From NCBI GenBank assembly GCA_963930655.1, contig OZ005601.1, positions 22,940,921-23,004,920 of the forward strand: a stretch of 64,000 bases of DNA. Direction: 5' to 3'. Within the stretch, counting starts at the first letter, position 1, and every line of letters begins with the position of its first letter. The DNA is from Myrica gale. Its lineage: Eukaryota > Streptophyta > Magnoliopsida > Fagales > Myricaceae. The translations under genes and the position numbers were made by a program. Positions 22,266-33,221 of the stretch are shown piece by piece. The notes under the pieces were generated by a model. The model saw nothing but the letters and a program-made list of their open reading frames with translations. It ran no database searches and was not told the origin of the DNA.

Positions 22266-25251
22266 TTGACTATGGAGTTCACTCTACAAGCGAAACAGAT
22301 AAAGTTACAAGACTTGAACCCTACAATACTTATGGACGAAGGGGAAGTGACCGAGGTCAGCAAGGCTGGAAAAAAGGGACTCTTCTTACAGCTCATAGAA
22401 CCTATGAGATTGGATAATGCAGAGGTGGTACCTGAGGTGGAAAACCTCCTACAACAACATGCAGATATATTTGAAGAACCTACTGGTCTACCACCAGTGA
22501 GATCCCATGACCACAGGATAGTTTTGAAAAAGGGAGCAACACCCACTTAAGTGAGGCCTTATCGTTACCCTTTCTTTCAAAAAGAAGAAATTGAGAAAAT
22601 TGTTAGGGAATTATTGAAAACAAGCGTTATCAGGTTGAGTCAAAGCCCATTTTCATCCCCTGTTTTGCTGGTTAGGAAAGCTGATGGTACATGGAGAATG
22701 TGTGTGGATTATAAGGCCCTAAATAAGGAGACTATTAAGGATAAGTTTCCTATTCCTATGGTGGATGAGTTGTTGGATGAACTCTATGGTGCAAAGTTCT
22801 TTTCTAAACTAGGAGTCTGTTCGGCCACAAAAAACTTTTAAGATTTTTTTGAATACAAAATATTCACAATCAAACATCATTTTTAACCCTACATAAAAAT
22901 AACTACAACACGCAGACCAATAAAGTTAACATCACATAAAAATTCTCAAAACACAAAAAAATCCTCAAAATACTATACAACCGAACAACCCCTAGATTTA
23001 AGGTCTGGTTACCACCAGATTCGAGTAAGGCCAGAAGACATTCTCAAAACAGCTTTCCGGACTCATGAAGGTCACTATGAATTTTTAGTTATGCCTTTTG
23101 GCTTAACCAATGCCCCCTCTACTTTTCAGAGTCTCATGAATGAGGTTTTTAGACCATTTTTAAGAAAATTTTTGCTGGTTTTCTTTGACGATATCCTAAT
23201 TTACAGCAGGACTTAGGCTGATCATTTACAACACTTGAAATTGACTCTTGAAACACTAAGAAAACACCAGCTATATGCAAAGAGATCAAAGTGCTGATTT
23301 GGGTGTAGAGAAGTGGACTACTTGGGTCACATAGTCTCTGATGAAGGAGTAAAGACAAATCATTCCAAAATTCAATCCATGTTGGATTGACCCCTTCCCA
23401 CTACCTTGAAGTCCCTTAGAGGTTTTTTGGGTCTCACGGGGTATTATAGAAAATTTATCAAAGGTCCATTGCAGCACCCTTGACTGACCTTCTCAAGAAG
23501 AATGCATTCAGGTGGTCTCCTACAGCCACTAAGGCCTTTCAAAAACTCAAGGATGCAGTCACTCAGCCACCAGTCCTAGCTCTACCAGATGTTTCCTGCC
23601 CTTTCATTTTGGAATGTGATGCTAGTGGAGTGGGGATTGGGGCAGTTCTGATGCAAGGGGAAAGGCCTATCCACTATTTTAGTCAGGCACTTAAGGGAAA
23701 AACAGCAGCTATGTCTACCTATGAGAAAGAACTCTTGGCGGTAGTGTCAGCTGTACAAAAGTGGAGACCCCATTTAATTGGGCAGACCTTTGTGGTTCGT
23801 ACAGATCGGCAAAGTTTAAAGTACTTGCTGGAGCAAAAGATTGGAACACCTTTTCAACAAAAGTGGGTAAGGGTGGAGTATCAGAGGGGAAGGGAAAATA
23901 AGGTAGCTGATGCCCTATATAGAAAGGATGAGGCTCTTAATGATGCAATTCTCTCAGCTATCTCATTCCCTACTGCTACATGGTTGGATAACCTCAGGGA
24001 AAGCTATCAAGAGGACTCAACTCAAGAGCTGCTAGCTAATTGGGAAAAGGGAGAATTGGACCCAATCAAATAAAATTTTTGGAATGATATTTTATCTTAC
24101 AAAGGCAGACTGTCTGTGGGACCTAATACAAACCTGCGAGCACAACTTATACAACATTCTCATGACACCCCAATAGGAGGCCATTCAGGGTATGACAAAA
24201 CCCTGCACAGAGCAACAAGGGACTTCTATTGGCCTGGGATGAAACTGCAAATTAAACAACATATCAGAGAGTGCCACATCTGTCAGCAAACTAAGCATGA
24301 AACTCTTGCTCCAGGAGGGTTACTAAAACCTATGTCTATCCCAGATCGAACTTGGACTCACATCACAATGGACTTTAGTGAAGGGCTTCCTATTTCTCAA
24401 GGCTACTCAGTAATCTACGTGGTAGTGGACAGACTGTCCAAATATGCCCATTTTCTCCCTCTCTCACATCCATATACAGCTTCTAAGGTCGCTATGGTAT
24501 TCTTGAATTATGTTTTCAAGCTGCATGGTTTACCCGAATCCATTATTTCTGATCGGGATCCCACCTTTACCAGTAACTTCTGGAAAAAGCTTTTTCGGGT
24601 TCAAGATACTAGCCTCTCTTACAGTACAGCCTACCACCCTCAGACAGACAGTCAAACAGAGATAGTCAACAAATGTCTAGAAAATTACCTAAGCATGTCG
24701 CAGCTGTGGAGATGACTTTAAGGACCCGTGATCAGACCTTGCAGCTTCTCAAGGAGAATCTCGCAAAAGCACAACAAAGAATGAAACATTATGCAGATCT
24801 ACACAGAACAGAAAGAAACTTTGATGTTGGGGACTGAGTTTACCTCCGGCTTCAACCTTACAGACAAACATCTGTGGTTCAACGTTGCCGTCTGAAGCTC
24901 TCTCCTCGATTTTATGGGCCATTTCAAATTACAGATCGGGTAGGATAAGTCGCTTATCGCCTCCAGCTCCCTGCCAATGAATGAATCCACCCAGTATTTC
25001 ATGTTTCTCAACTCAAGAAAAAGCTGGGTACCAACATCGTGCCTCTGCCATCCTTGCCACCAGTAGATCCGCATGGAGTTTTGAAGCCTGAACCATAAGC
25101 TCTTCTAGCTCTGAGAGTTTCTAGGTTGGGAAATTTGCCGGTCACAGAAGTTTTGGTTCACTGGTTGGGTCAAACAGTTGATGATGCAACTTGGGAAAAG
25201 TTAGAGACTTTGCGCATGCAATTTCCACACCTTGTGGACAAGGTGCTTTGA
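22266..25251 (+). pseudogene. Ty3 RT, RNase H, integrase and chromodomain-like tail, broken
   Basis: RT begins near 22430 with the palm motif ending in [11 protein letters not shown] (near 23172), interrupted by a MITE at 22813-22991. RNase H (FILECDASGVGIGAVL, TDRQSLKYLLEQ) follows but has lost about ten residues between QQKW and VEYQRGREN. Integrase shows the His/Cys zinc-binding part (H...CHICQQTKH), MDFSEGLP and SDRDPTFTSNFW, then loses residues after the YHPQTD motif region. The C-terminal part (LVHWLGQTVDDATWE) resembles a chromodomain. Several TAG/TGA codons and frameshifts occur throughout. It is inactive. Confidence 0.9.
22813..22991. mobile_element. 179-bp MITE nested in the Ty3 reverse transcriptase
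   Basis: The insertion splits the RT frame between FSKL and [12 protein letters not shown] is duplicated at both edges (22810-22812 and 22992-22994). The ends GGAGTCTGTTCGG and (reverse complement) GGGTTGTTCGG form an imperfect inverted repeat. A 3-bp target duplication with TGTTCGG ends suggests a Tourist/PIF-Harbinger MITE. Removing it restores the expected RT residue order. Confidence 0.85.
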
Positions 25252-25263
25252 AGGGGAGAACAT

Positions 25264-25769
25264 TGTCACAAGACCAAGGAAGAAGGAAGAAGGAAGAGGA
25301 ACGACGTCGGCGTATTTCAAAAGCAAGAGACACAGACACGAAGACAGCTTATCTAAGGGACACATGATAAGCTGGTGATAAGTTGGGAGCTTGCTTTATT
25401 TTCGCTTTAGTATTGGAATGAGCTGAGATTGCGTAATGGGCTAGGATCTAGGGGGCTTATTGAAGCATTAGTTTTATTGATGTTTTTGGGCTTGTTAGTT
25501 GTTAGTGGGCTACTGTATGAGGTTGTTTCTAGAAGGGTATTAGCTGTTAGCATTCTGTTAGAATATAGGGGAGACGTCGATCAGTGAGGGGGTACGAAAG
25601 AATCTGGACTTTTGCTTCTCTTTCTCTCATCTCTCATTTTCCTGTAAGGAGGTTGGCCAAACCTTGAAATTTGGCCTTATCTGTTCTTTGATTTCTATTG
25701 AATTCGAGTACACTTCAATTTCGTACATTTCTATTATACAAATTTACAAGTTCCTGGAAGACAGTTACA
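25264..25769 (+). repeat. 3' LTR of the Ty3 element
   Basis: 506 bp. It matches the 5' LTR apart from a deletion of about 30 bp and scattered substitutions. Confidence 0.92.
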
Positions 25770-25774
25770 ACAAA

Positions 25775-26806
25775 TCTTTGGAGTACGCTCAAACAAGCAT
25801 TGAGCACACTTATTCTGTTTTGGCAGAGAAACAATCATCACAATGTAAGAGAACCCACCTTCCATGTGAGGAACAAGAATAAACTGAGAAAGGAAATACA
25901 TAAGGCATCTAATTTGCTCCATGGTTGGTGCGATATGGAAACTGAGAACCATGAAGAAATTAATACATGCTTCGAAAGCACAACTAGGGATATTCTTGTT
26001 CTTGATCATGATACTTTTTTCGTCTTCGTTGGTGGAGTTCTAGTACACTGGTACAGAGAACGACAATACCTAAAGGGTGCACTAACGTGGCAGAGTGAGT
26101 TTGAGTTGAAGGCTGTATCTAATGTGGCAGGTCAATCCATTAGTGAGATTGACTGGAGAGTAACAAAATGACTATTTTAGTAAATGGATGGTAATATGAG
26201 ACTAAAATTTTCAATGTTGAAACTTCTTTACTTAAAAAGAAAATAGGTGTGAAATCCAAAGATTAAAAATCAAAATTTCAAAAAAAAAACCTAATTCTAA
26301 CTTTGAAAAGCTGACAATCTCGGGAAATGGTCCGTGATTGTGGTCCATACCTGATGGCAGAATCTGGGTCCGATTCTTGTACCCTCTCTTCAATTCGGGT
26401 CTCACCAGCAGTTTCTAACGTTGTGTTTGAATTTAAAGTATTAGATTTAATGAAAAAAATGAAAAAAAGATGTTTTTAATATTTATTATAATAAAAATTA
26501 ATGATATAACGAAGATAAATTATATTATAATTTTTTATTATATTAAAATTTTAAGAGCAGTAAATTGTTACCCTTCGAACCCTAACTTCCGTTCTACGTG
26601 ACTCCAATAAAGTTAAACCACGAAGATGCCAGGTGGCTAGTACCGAGTGGACTAGTTACGAACAGTTATTCGCGTAAAACACTGACATCACAGCCTAACC
26701 CACTCGCATGCTCACACTCCCTTCCTTTTATTCGCGGCTGTCTTGAGTAAGGTCGCCTTTCTGACCCGGCCAGCAGTTGTGGTAGATCGCTTTTTCTTCC
26801 ATCACA
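25775..26806. other. Region upstream of COX6b, no gene assigned
   Basis: A plus frame of 157 codons (25698-26171) begins inside the Ty3 LTR, so it is not a native gene. Its later part (INTCFESTTRDILVLDHD) is unassigned. The right end (26580-26806) should contain the COX6b promoter and 5' leader. Confidence 0.35.
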
Positions 26807-29800
26807 ATGGCGGAAACCCAAAGCAACAAAATCCCGACCCTATCTGAGGTAACATTCTGGCTCGGTTATTTTGCGGAGCATCTTCAAAGTTGTTGTTTCG
26901 TTGAAACAAACGATGTAGTACGAAGGTCGATTTTGCTTCTTGAACTCGATTTATGTTGGGTAATTTTGCATTCAATCCATGAGTCTTCGCTTTGTGCGTC
27001 CGGTTCTGATTTTCTGGGTCAGTTCTGGTGGATGCGGGAAACGAACAATTAAATGGGTGAAATATGAGGGCTTGATTGTGCTGTTTGTGGACTTTGTTTT
27101 TCTTTCAATAAACACATTTGATTGATAAAAAGTGCACTTTTGTCTAGCTTTGTTTATTTATTCTATTTATTTTAATTTTTTCAATTAAATCTGCTTATTC
27201 TTCTACGTTAGTGATGGAGCCTAATTTTATATTGTGGCTTATGGACATTGCTGAAACCTCTTTTCAACATGAAGATTTCATGATGAAATGCAAAATATTA
27301 TTGTTTCAAATTTTTAATTCAGCAAACTCTGCAAATTCGTGTTTTATTTTGTTTCGAAGTTTCAGATTTGTTTTGGGGCAACCTGTAATAAAACCCGCGT
27401 TTATGCGATTTATTGGTTTTTATTCAAGATTTTTATATTGTACTTTGGACCTCAATAATATTGCGGGAGAATGTACATCAGTGTTCGTTTGTAGATCAAA
27501 CTTGTGTAACAAATGGGGTGATGCGTTTGTTTCAATAAGTACAAGATGATATTTTCTAGGATTTTTCGCATTTGAGCTCTTTTATTTTGTTTCTGTTGTG
27601 CTGTCAACTGCGTTGAGCTTTTTTCTTCTCTTCTTTCCAAATTATGTTTTTTTTTTTCGCTAGTCACTCTTGGTTATAATGGATACTGGATATGCTTCAA
27701 TTGCTACTGGGAGATAGATATTTTTGGTATTTCATGCTTAAATGAGTGGCTCCATCTCAAGCAGCCACTCTAGGGGCAAGCTTATTGAGTCTCTATGTTG
27801 GTTACCTTCATAGATATAACATTCCCTGTTTAGAAACCGAGCTAAATAAATACGATGCTTCTAAGATGAGAGATCATTTTAAGACAATTACATAGGAGAA
27901 TGTGTGCTTTCCATGTGGTGTTAGTAAGTTTTTGGGTGTACTATCTGACACAGGTGAATGCCTTCATGACCTTTCCAAAATTTTACATAGGACTTGTTAC
28001 TTTTAGCACACGAAGCTGACGAGGTCAACTCCAGCATGACTTGAGAAAGACATTATTTTTGGGCTTTTCAACCATCTAATCATACCTTTATAGTTGTCAT
28101 GTTTGTTTGGTCTCATTTTCCCTGAGCAAGACACTTTCTTGCCATCCCATTTCCCATTCAAGCATCTTTTATGAAATGCTTTCCCCCTTCATTAGAATGT
28201 TACACTTCTTCCTTGTGCTTTTACTTGCAGCAATACGCATTGACGGGAGAGGAGAAGAAGCCGGATGCGGTTCCTAAATCTGTGGAAGTTAAAGAGGTTG
28301 AGAACCCAGTAACTGCTGCTGTTGAGGGAGTTGTCACTGAGAAAGCTGAGGATTCACCTGCTGCTGCAGAAGAAAGTACTGAGGTTACCCCAGTTGCCAC
28401 TGAAGCAAGCAGTGAAGTAACCCCTGCTGCTGAAGAGAGCACTGAAGCCACTTCTGCTGCTGTTGAAAATAGTAGTGAAGCTGCTCCAGCTGCTACTGAA
28501 GAAAGCGATGAAAATCCTGAAGCAGCTACTGAAGCAAGCAGTGAAAATTCTGAAGAAGAGAATGCTGGTGATCAGGATGCTGCTGAAGAGACTCCGGAGA
28601 TTAAGGTTGTTATGCATGGACCATTTAACCATAGTTTCAATTTGTTGTTACCTTGCTGCATCATTTGCATGTTGTTCTCATCTTTACAGTTCCTGTTGTT
28701 TCACTAACGAATTGTGGTTATCCAGCTCGAAACAGCCCCTGTAGATTTTCGTTTCCCAACCACAAATCAAACAAGGCACTGCTTTACTCGATATGTTGAG
28801 TATCATCGGTGAGTCATACTTGTTCTACAATTTCCTCTCCATTCTTTAAAATTTATTTGCGTCATTTATCCTCGTTATTTTGATCTTATAAGGTGCACAG
28901 CGGCCAAGGGGGAAGGTGCCCCAGAGTGTGATAAGTTTGCCAAATATTACCGTGCTCTTTGCCCAGGTGAATGGGTATGTATCTTCAATGCTTTTGGATA
29001 TCCATGAGAGCATATTTTATGTTCTTACATTTTTGTTTTCTAGTGAATCCTCGTTCAGGTGGGTTCTGATTGTTTAGATATGAGATGAAATCCTCTTAGT
29101 GATTAAGTTTATGGCTGGTTTTAAATCTTTGGTATCTTCAATCCAATTGAATTAAAGCCCTCTTGCTCCCACTTTGTGTTGATGATGCGTAGTTTCTATT
29201 GCAAACAATGACAACCGATTAGAAGGTTTTAGTGCGATGAAGGTGATATGAAATGGGGCCTTCATGCCCTGTTGGAGAGGGAGAGCCTTCTAGATTAGTG
29301 AGATCTACACTCTTCTTTCCTGAAGGCCTGGCCTTTTTAGTTGGTGCAGAGGATCAGAATGTGGACTTTGTATGGTTTACACCAGTACTGTTTGAACAAT
29401 TAAATTTCAAGAATGGTAATAATACTTCTGGCCTGAAACAGTTGCAAGAAGTTGCTTCTGTGGGAGCAAAGAATCTAGTTACACAGTAGACATTGGGATA
29501 GCATCACAATTGGGTAGGTGCTCATTGACTAGCACATCGAGGCATTATTTTTGACAAGGGCAACTGTGTTTCTAGTTCTCATTCTTATTTAATGAAACTT
29601 TTAAATGCTACCAAAAAACTTTCTGATTAGAGTTGGAGATCATGATTATTATTTTTCTGTGATGTATGCATTTGTTTAATTTCCTTGTGCACTTGTAAAT
29701 TGAAAAAAAACCCTATAGTTTTGTATGCAAATAAATTTTCTAAAATGTCATTTTTCTCTAAGCTTGAATATAATTTGTGTTATCATTCAGTGTTTGGTAT

Positions 29801-30204
29801 CCTTATTTTAGCTATTGTGCCTGCTAGACATGATGTGCTAAACTCAATTATAGCTCTTTGAAAACAATTGGTCAATTTTAGTGCTTTTAAAAATAGTGTC
29901 CCACAGAAAAATTTCAACCTAATAATATATTCTAGGTCCAAGAAATCTGGCCCTCTCGAAGAACAATCCTGGCTTCGTTTCTGGAGGTTGAACTCTGGAT
30001 CAACCATGAACTGGCGATTGTATACTGAGGCCATTGTTTGGTTGATTGCACATGTGATAGACCATAACTTATGTTTTTGTTTCTCACGTGACTTAGTTGA
30101 GTTAAAATTGCTCTTTAAAGCAAACTCAGTGTGTTCTTTTTGTATGCCAGATTGACAGATGGAATGAGCAAAGGGAGAATGGAACCTTTCCTGGTCCTCT
30201 GTAA
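26807..30204 (+). CDS. COX6B1: Cytochrome c oxidase subunit 6b, long plant form
   Basis: Subunit 6b sits on the intermembrane-space face of mitochondrial complex IV near the cytochrome c docking site. Five exons with GT-AG junctions and compatible phases: 26807-26848, 28231-28605, 28726-28808, 28893-28974, 30151-30204, giving 211 residues. Exon 2 encodes an acidic Ala/Glu-rich extension of about 125 residues (repeats such as EESTEVTPVATEASSEVTPA), the hallmark of the plant COX6b-1 long form (Arabidopsis At1g22450). Exons 3-5 encode the conserved CHCH core: APVDFRFPTTNQTRHCFTRY, then CTAAKGEGAPECDKF and ALCPGEWIDRWNEQRENGTF, with the twin Cys-X9-Cys/Cys-X10-Cys pairs intact. The stop follows FPGPL as in the family. 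The first intron is long (1.4 kb). The gene looks functional. Confidence 0.95.
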
Positions 30205-31129
30205 TGCATCCAAGTTGCCACTGATTTTGGAGATTTGGGCCCTAAGCTAATGTGCTTTTAGAACAATGAGTTAATAAGAAATTTTGGTTTTTTTTATTGG
30301 AAATACTCCAGCTCAAATACAGAGAGATTATTGCTCGTACAAAGTTGTTTTCTTGTTACTCCGGTGATTTTCCATCTTAAGTTTCTGCTTTAACTGTTCT
30401 GAAACAGTTAGAGGTTAGTGAATGGAGTCACAAATAAAAATGTAGCATTTTCCTCATTGGTTTTCTGTACCCATCAAGTAATAAATCATGTTGTTTGTCG
30501 ATGGTTGAAGTTTTAGGTCTTGTACGTTTTGAGAAAGCCGATATGCTACTGCCCAAAAATTTCTCTATCAGGTATTGTGTTTTGGACCTATCTCCCTTCC
30601 TTGCATCTAATTTCAACGTTGCTACTTTATGATTCGGATTGGGCTGATTTACTTGCACCATCAACATGTACACTCCATTTTTCTAATCTAGGTGAATGCG
30701 TCCTTTGTCTTTTTGAAATATGTTTCAGATTTTTATAGTCAGAGAGAGACTCCATGAAACCAATCTTAGTGGATGTTAATTGTACCTGCATATGGTGAAA
30801 TCCAGACGTCTGTACTGGGTTCATATGGGCATACATTTGCAGCCTTGCTCTTTTGGCTTCAGATGGTTTTCTTTGCTGCCAATGTGATAATGAGAATTGA
30901 GTCTAACCTCCTAGTTTCGCTATTATCGCCATTAGCGGCGGTATTTGGGGACCCTTACTATTTCCTATCGAAACTGACAAAAGGAAAAGAAAATATGATC
31001 ACCTACCTCCATTATAAACAAGATTTCCTTCTTGGTAACAATAGCATACATGGGAAAGCAAAATCATTACAAAATACGTTGCATCGGCAAAGCAAAATGG
31101 CCTGACTAATGGGAATGAGTAGTTCCTCG
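30205..31129. other. COX6b 3' flank, no gene seen
   Basis: The left part is probably the COX6b 3' untranslated region. A block near 30950-31060 (TACTATTTCCTATCGAAACT, then AAAGGAAAAG) resembles one at about 31818-31870, hinting at an old duplication of P450-flanking sequence. Confidence 0.4.
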
Positions 31130-31352
31130 ACTTTTCAAGGTACAAGTAATAGTGCTGCAGGATACATCCGCAACGTTTCGTTTATAATGCATTGAGATGA
31201 GGAACCTTTAGCCAAATCAGACTCAGCAATGAGGCGATCATGCCCTACAAAATTGTCAATTTTGGTCTGGGCTTTCTTCAAAACTTAAGCAAAAGTGACA
31301 TTGCTCACTCCATGGTACCCGTTTAAGTGTTGGTTCCAGCTCCTAATGGGAC
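31130..31352 (-). pseudogene. CYP81-type P450 exon-2 fragment
   Basis: On the minus strand, after a plausible acceptor (TGTACAG at 31358-31353), residues resembling LGAGTNT (I-helix AGTDT region), TGTME, then KKAQTKIDNFVGHDRLIAES and INETLRMYPAALLLVP (K-helix ExxR = ETLR) can be followed with two frameshifts and a stop. The PERF and heme-binding regions are missing. It is closely related to the equivalent part of the larger pseudogene at 40982-43651. Confidence 0.75.
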
Positions 31353-31941
31353 CTGTACATGTTTTGAACATCAGAGCTAAGTCATTCTTCATGGGGCGAT
31401 GACACAATTCGGTTAGCTCTTGGCTACAGCCATCTCCATGTGGCTCGCAAACTACCCCAGCGGAGGAGGGGTTATGACCCACCTTGTGGGGATCGTGCAG
31501 CAGCCGTGTGGCCTCTTGAGGCCATGTGGTTGCAACTGAGCCCTTTAAAATTTGAGATTTATAAACGAGTCTCTTTACATACATTAATCACATAGCATCC
31601 TTTCACAATATTATATTGATTAAGCACATACTGTTTGTATCTCTACCTCAAGTGATATCACAATTCTCATCTAAGTCGGACCGTACAACACTTTAAAATT
31701 ATGATCAAATCACAAACCATAATCATTAGTTTTTTAGGGCATACAATCTTACGTTTTTGGGCTTCAGATCTATGAATGGAAATTGGGTTTACGCCACGTA
31801 GGCATTGGAGGGATTTTACTATTTTGTCTCTTATTATTTCCTAACAAAACTGAAAAGGGAAAAGAAAAAACCTTCATTAAAAACAATATTCCCAAGTCTT
31901 GCTAACTTCTATCAAGCAGGGATAACATACATTAGAATATA
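31353..31941. other. Flank of the P450 fragment, no gene seen
   Basis: This likely contains intron and duplicated flanking sequence of the decayed P450. A minus frame of 99 codons (31285-31584) has no motif and crosses the P450 fragment in another frame. Confidence 0.35.
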
Positions 31942-31946
31942 GTGCA

Positions 31947-33173
31947 TGTTACGGCATTTAATTGGCATCACGTGAATGTTAGTCAAAGGGGTAGTTTGGT
32001 ACTTAGTAATGCTTATAGAAGTGAGAAATAGTGTGCTGTACCGTTGGTCATAAATAAAGCCTCATTAAGGGCAATCTGGACTTTTCCTATGCTTCTAGAA
32101 GACTTGAGAAGGAAAGCAAAAGAGGATCTGCATCTCACGGGTATACAAGGATTTCGCATAACAGAGTGCAAACAGATTTTTCGTGACAGAGAGTTTTCAT
32201 ATATTTTTGCTTCCAAGATTCGGTGAACTCCAAGATTTGAAGATTCGGTGTGGTGATCTGATCTGTCTTCTACGTGATGATGGAGAGCTGATTTCGTGAA
32301 GAGCTTGGGGTATTGATTGATTGGAAGATAAAGAATTGAAAGATCACCGGAGTTTTCCCCCAAATTTGATTTCGCGAAGATTGGAGATTCAGAGGTTCTG
32401 AATCAGTGAGGCTGAAGGTTTCAGCCTTGGCCCTAGATTGCACAAGTTTTGTGCAAGGAGATCTACTGTCGTTCAGTGATTGTGGCTTCCGTGTTGAACA
32501 TAGAGGTTCTATGTTCGAGTGGTGATTCGGTTTGGTAAACCGAGTTTGATTCAAGGGTTGTTGATTAGGCTAGATTAGTCTTCAATAGATCACCTTGTAA
32601 CCTTTGGAAGCTAGTGGATTCGAACGGCCTACGGGCCCGGAGAGTTTTTCTCCTTAAGGACGTTCCTTAGGGAGTTTCTCTTCGTAACCATTTCCAGTGT
32701 TCATGTTTATCATTGTTTCTTGCTTTGATTAATTGCTATTTTACTAACCAATTGTTTTCTTTGTGTTGTGAGTATTCAACTGTGATATTTGGTAGATATC
32801 CTCACTGATTCGGTTGGTAAGAATTCTTTGTGATTTTCTGGTTCAATGTTTAGATAAGCAATTGTCTGTGATTCGATTGTACAAAGTTAATCTGAAAAAT
32901 CTTGGTTCTGTCAAGTGTAGTTACTTCGGAGTCACTTGAAGTTTCTTCTGTTATCTCTGTTTTTCAGATTTGTGAATTTACTGTGTATCTGTTATTTGTG
33001 CATATCTGATTTGTAATAAGGTAGTTGAACCTTGTTAAAAATTGATTGTGTTTAAATTTCAGAGAATAGGTTGTGGTTTGAAAAAGAAAATTGTTATTGA
33101 ATAAATTTTTTAATATACCTATTCACCCCCTCTAGGTATTTTCCTCACATTTGGGTCTAAATTAGGTTGTTCA
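31947..33173 (+). repeat. 5' LTR of the Sirevirus-like element
   Basis: 1227 bp, TGTTACGG to TTGTTCA. About 26 substitutions against the 3' LTR counted by eye (about 2%), with no net length difference. Confidence 0.95.
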
Positions 33174-33221
33174 ATTGGTATCAGAGCCATAAGTCGTTCC
33201 TTGACCCAAATTGATTTTAAA

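Larger units (their letters stand above)
20317..25769 (+). mobile_element. Ty3/gypsy LTR retrotransposon (chromovirus-type), degenerate
   Basis: A complete insertion bounded by the 5-bp duplication ACAAA (20312-20316 and 25770-25774). The LTRs begin TGTCACAAGACC and end GACTGTTACA / GACAGTTACA. The primer-binding site TGGTATCAGAGC (20857-20868) follows the 5' LTR by 2 bp and a polypurine tract (AAGGGGAGAA) precedes the 3' LTR. The order gag, protease, RT, RNase H, integrase, chromodomain-like tail identifies a Ty3/gypsy chromovirus. Coding capacity is destroyed by several stops, frameshifts, deletions and a MITE in RT. Confidence 0.95.

Noticed and set aside
25698..26171. 157-codon plus-strand frame right of the Ty3 element
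   Set aside because: It begins inside the 3' LTR, crosses the target-site duplication and has no recognisable domain.
31285..31584. 99-codon minus frame as a separate gene
   Set aside because: It overlaps the CYP81 exon fragment and its intron in another frame, and has no domain or start context.
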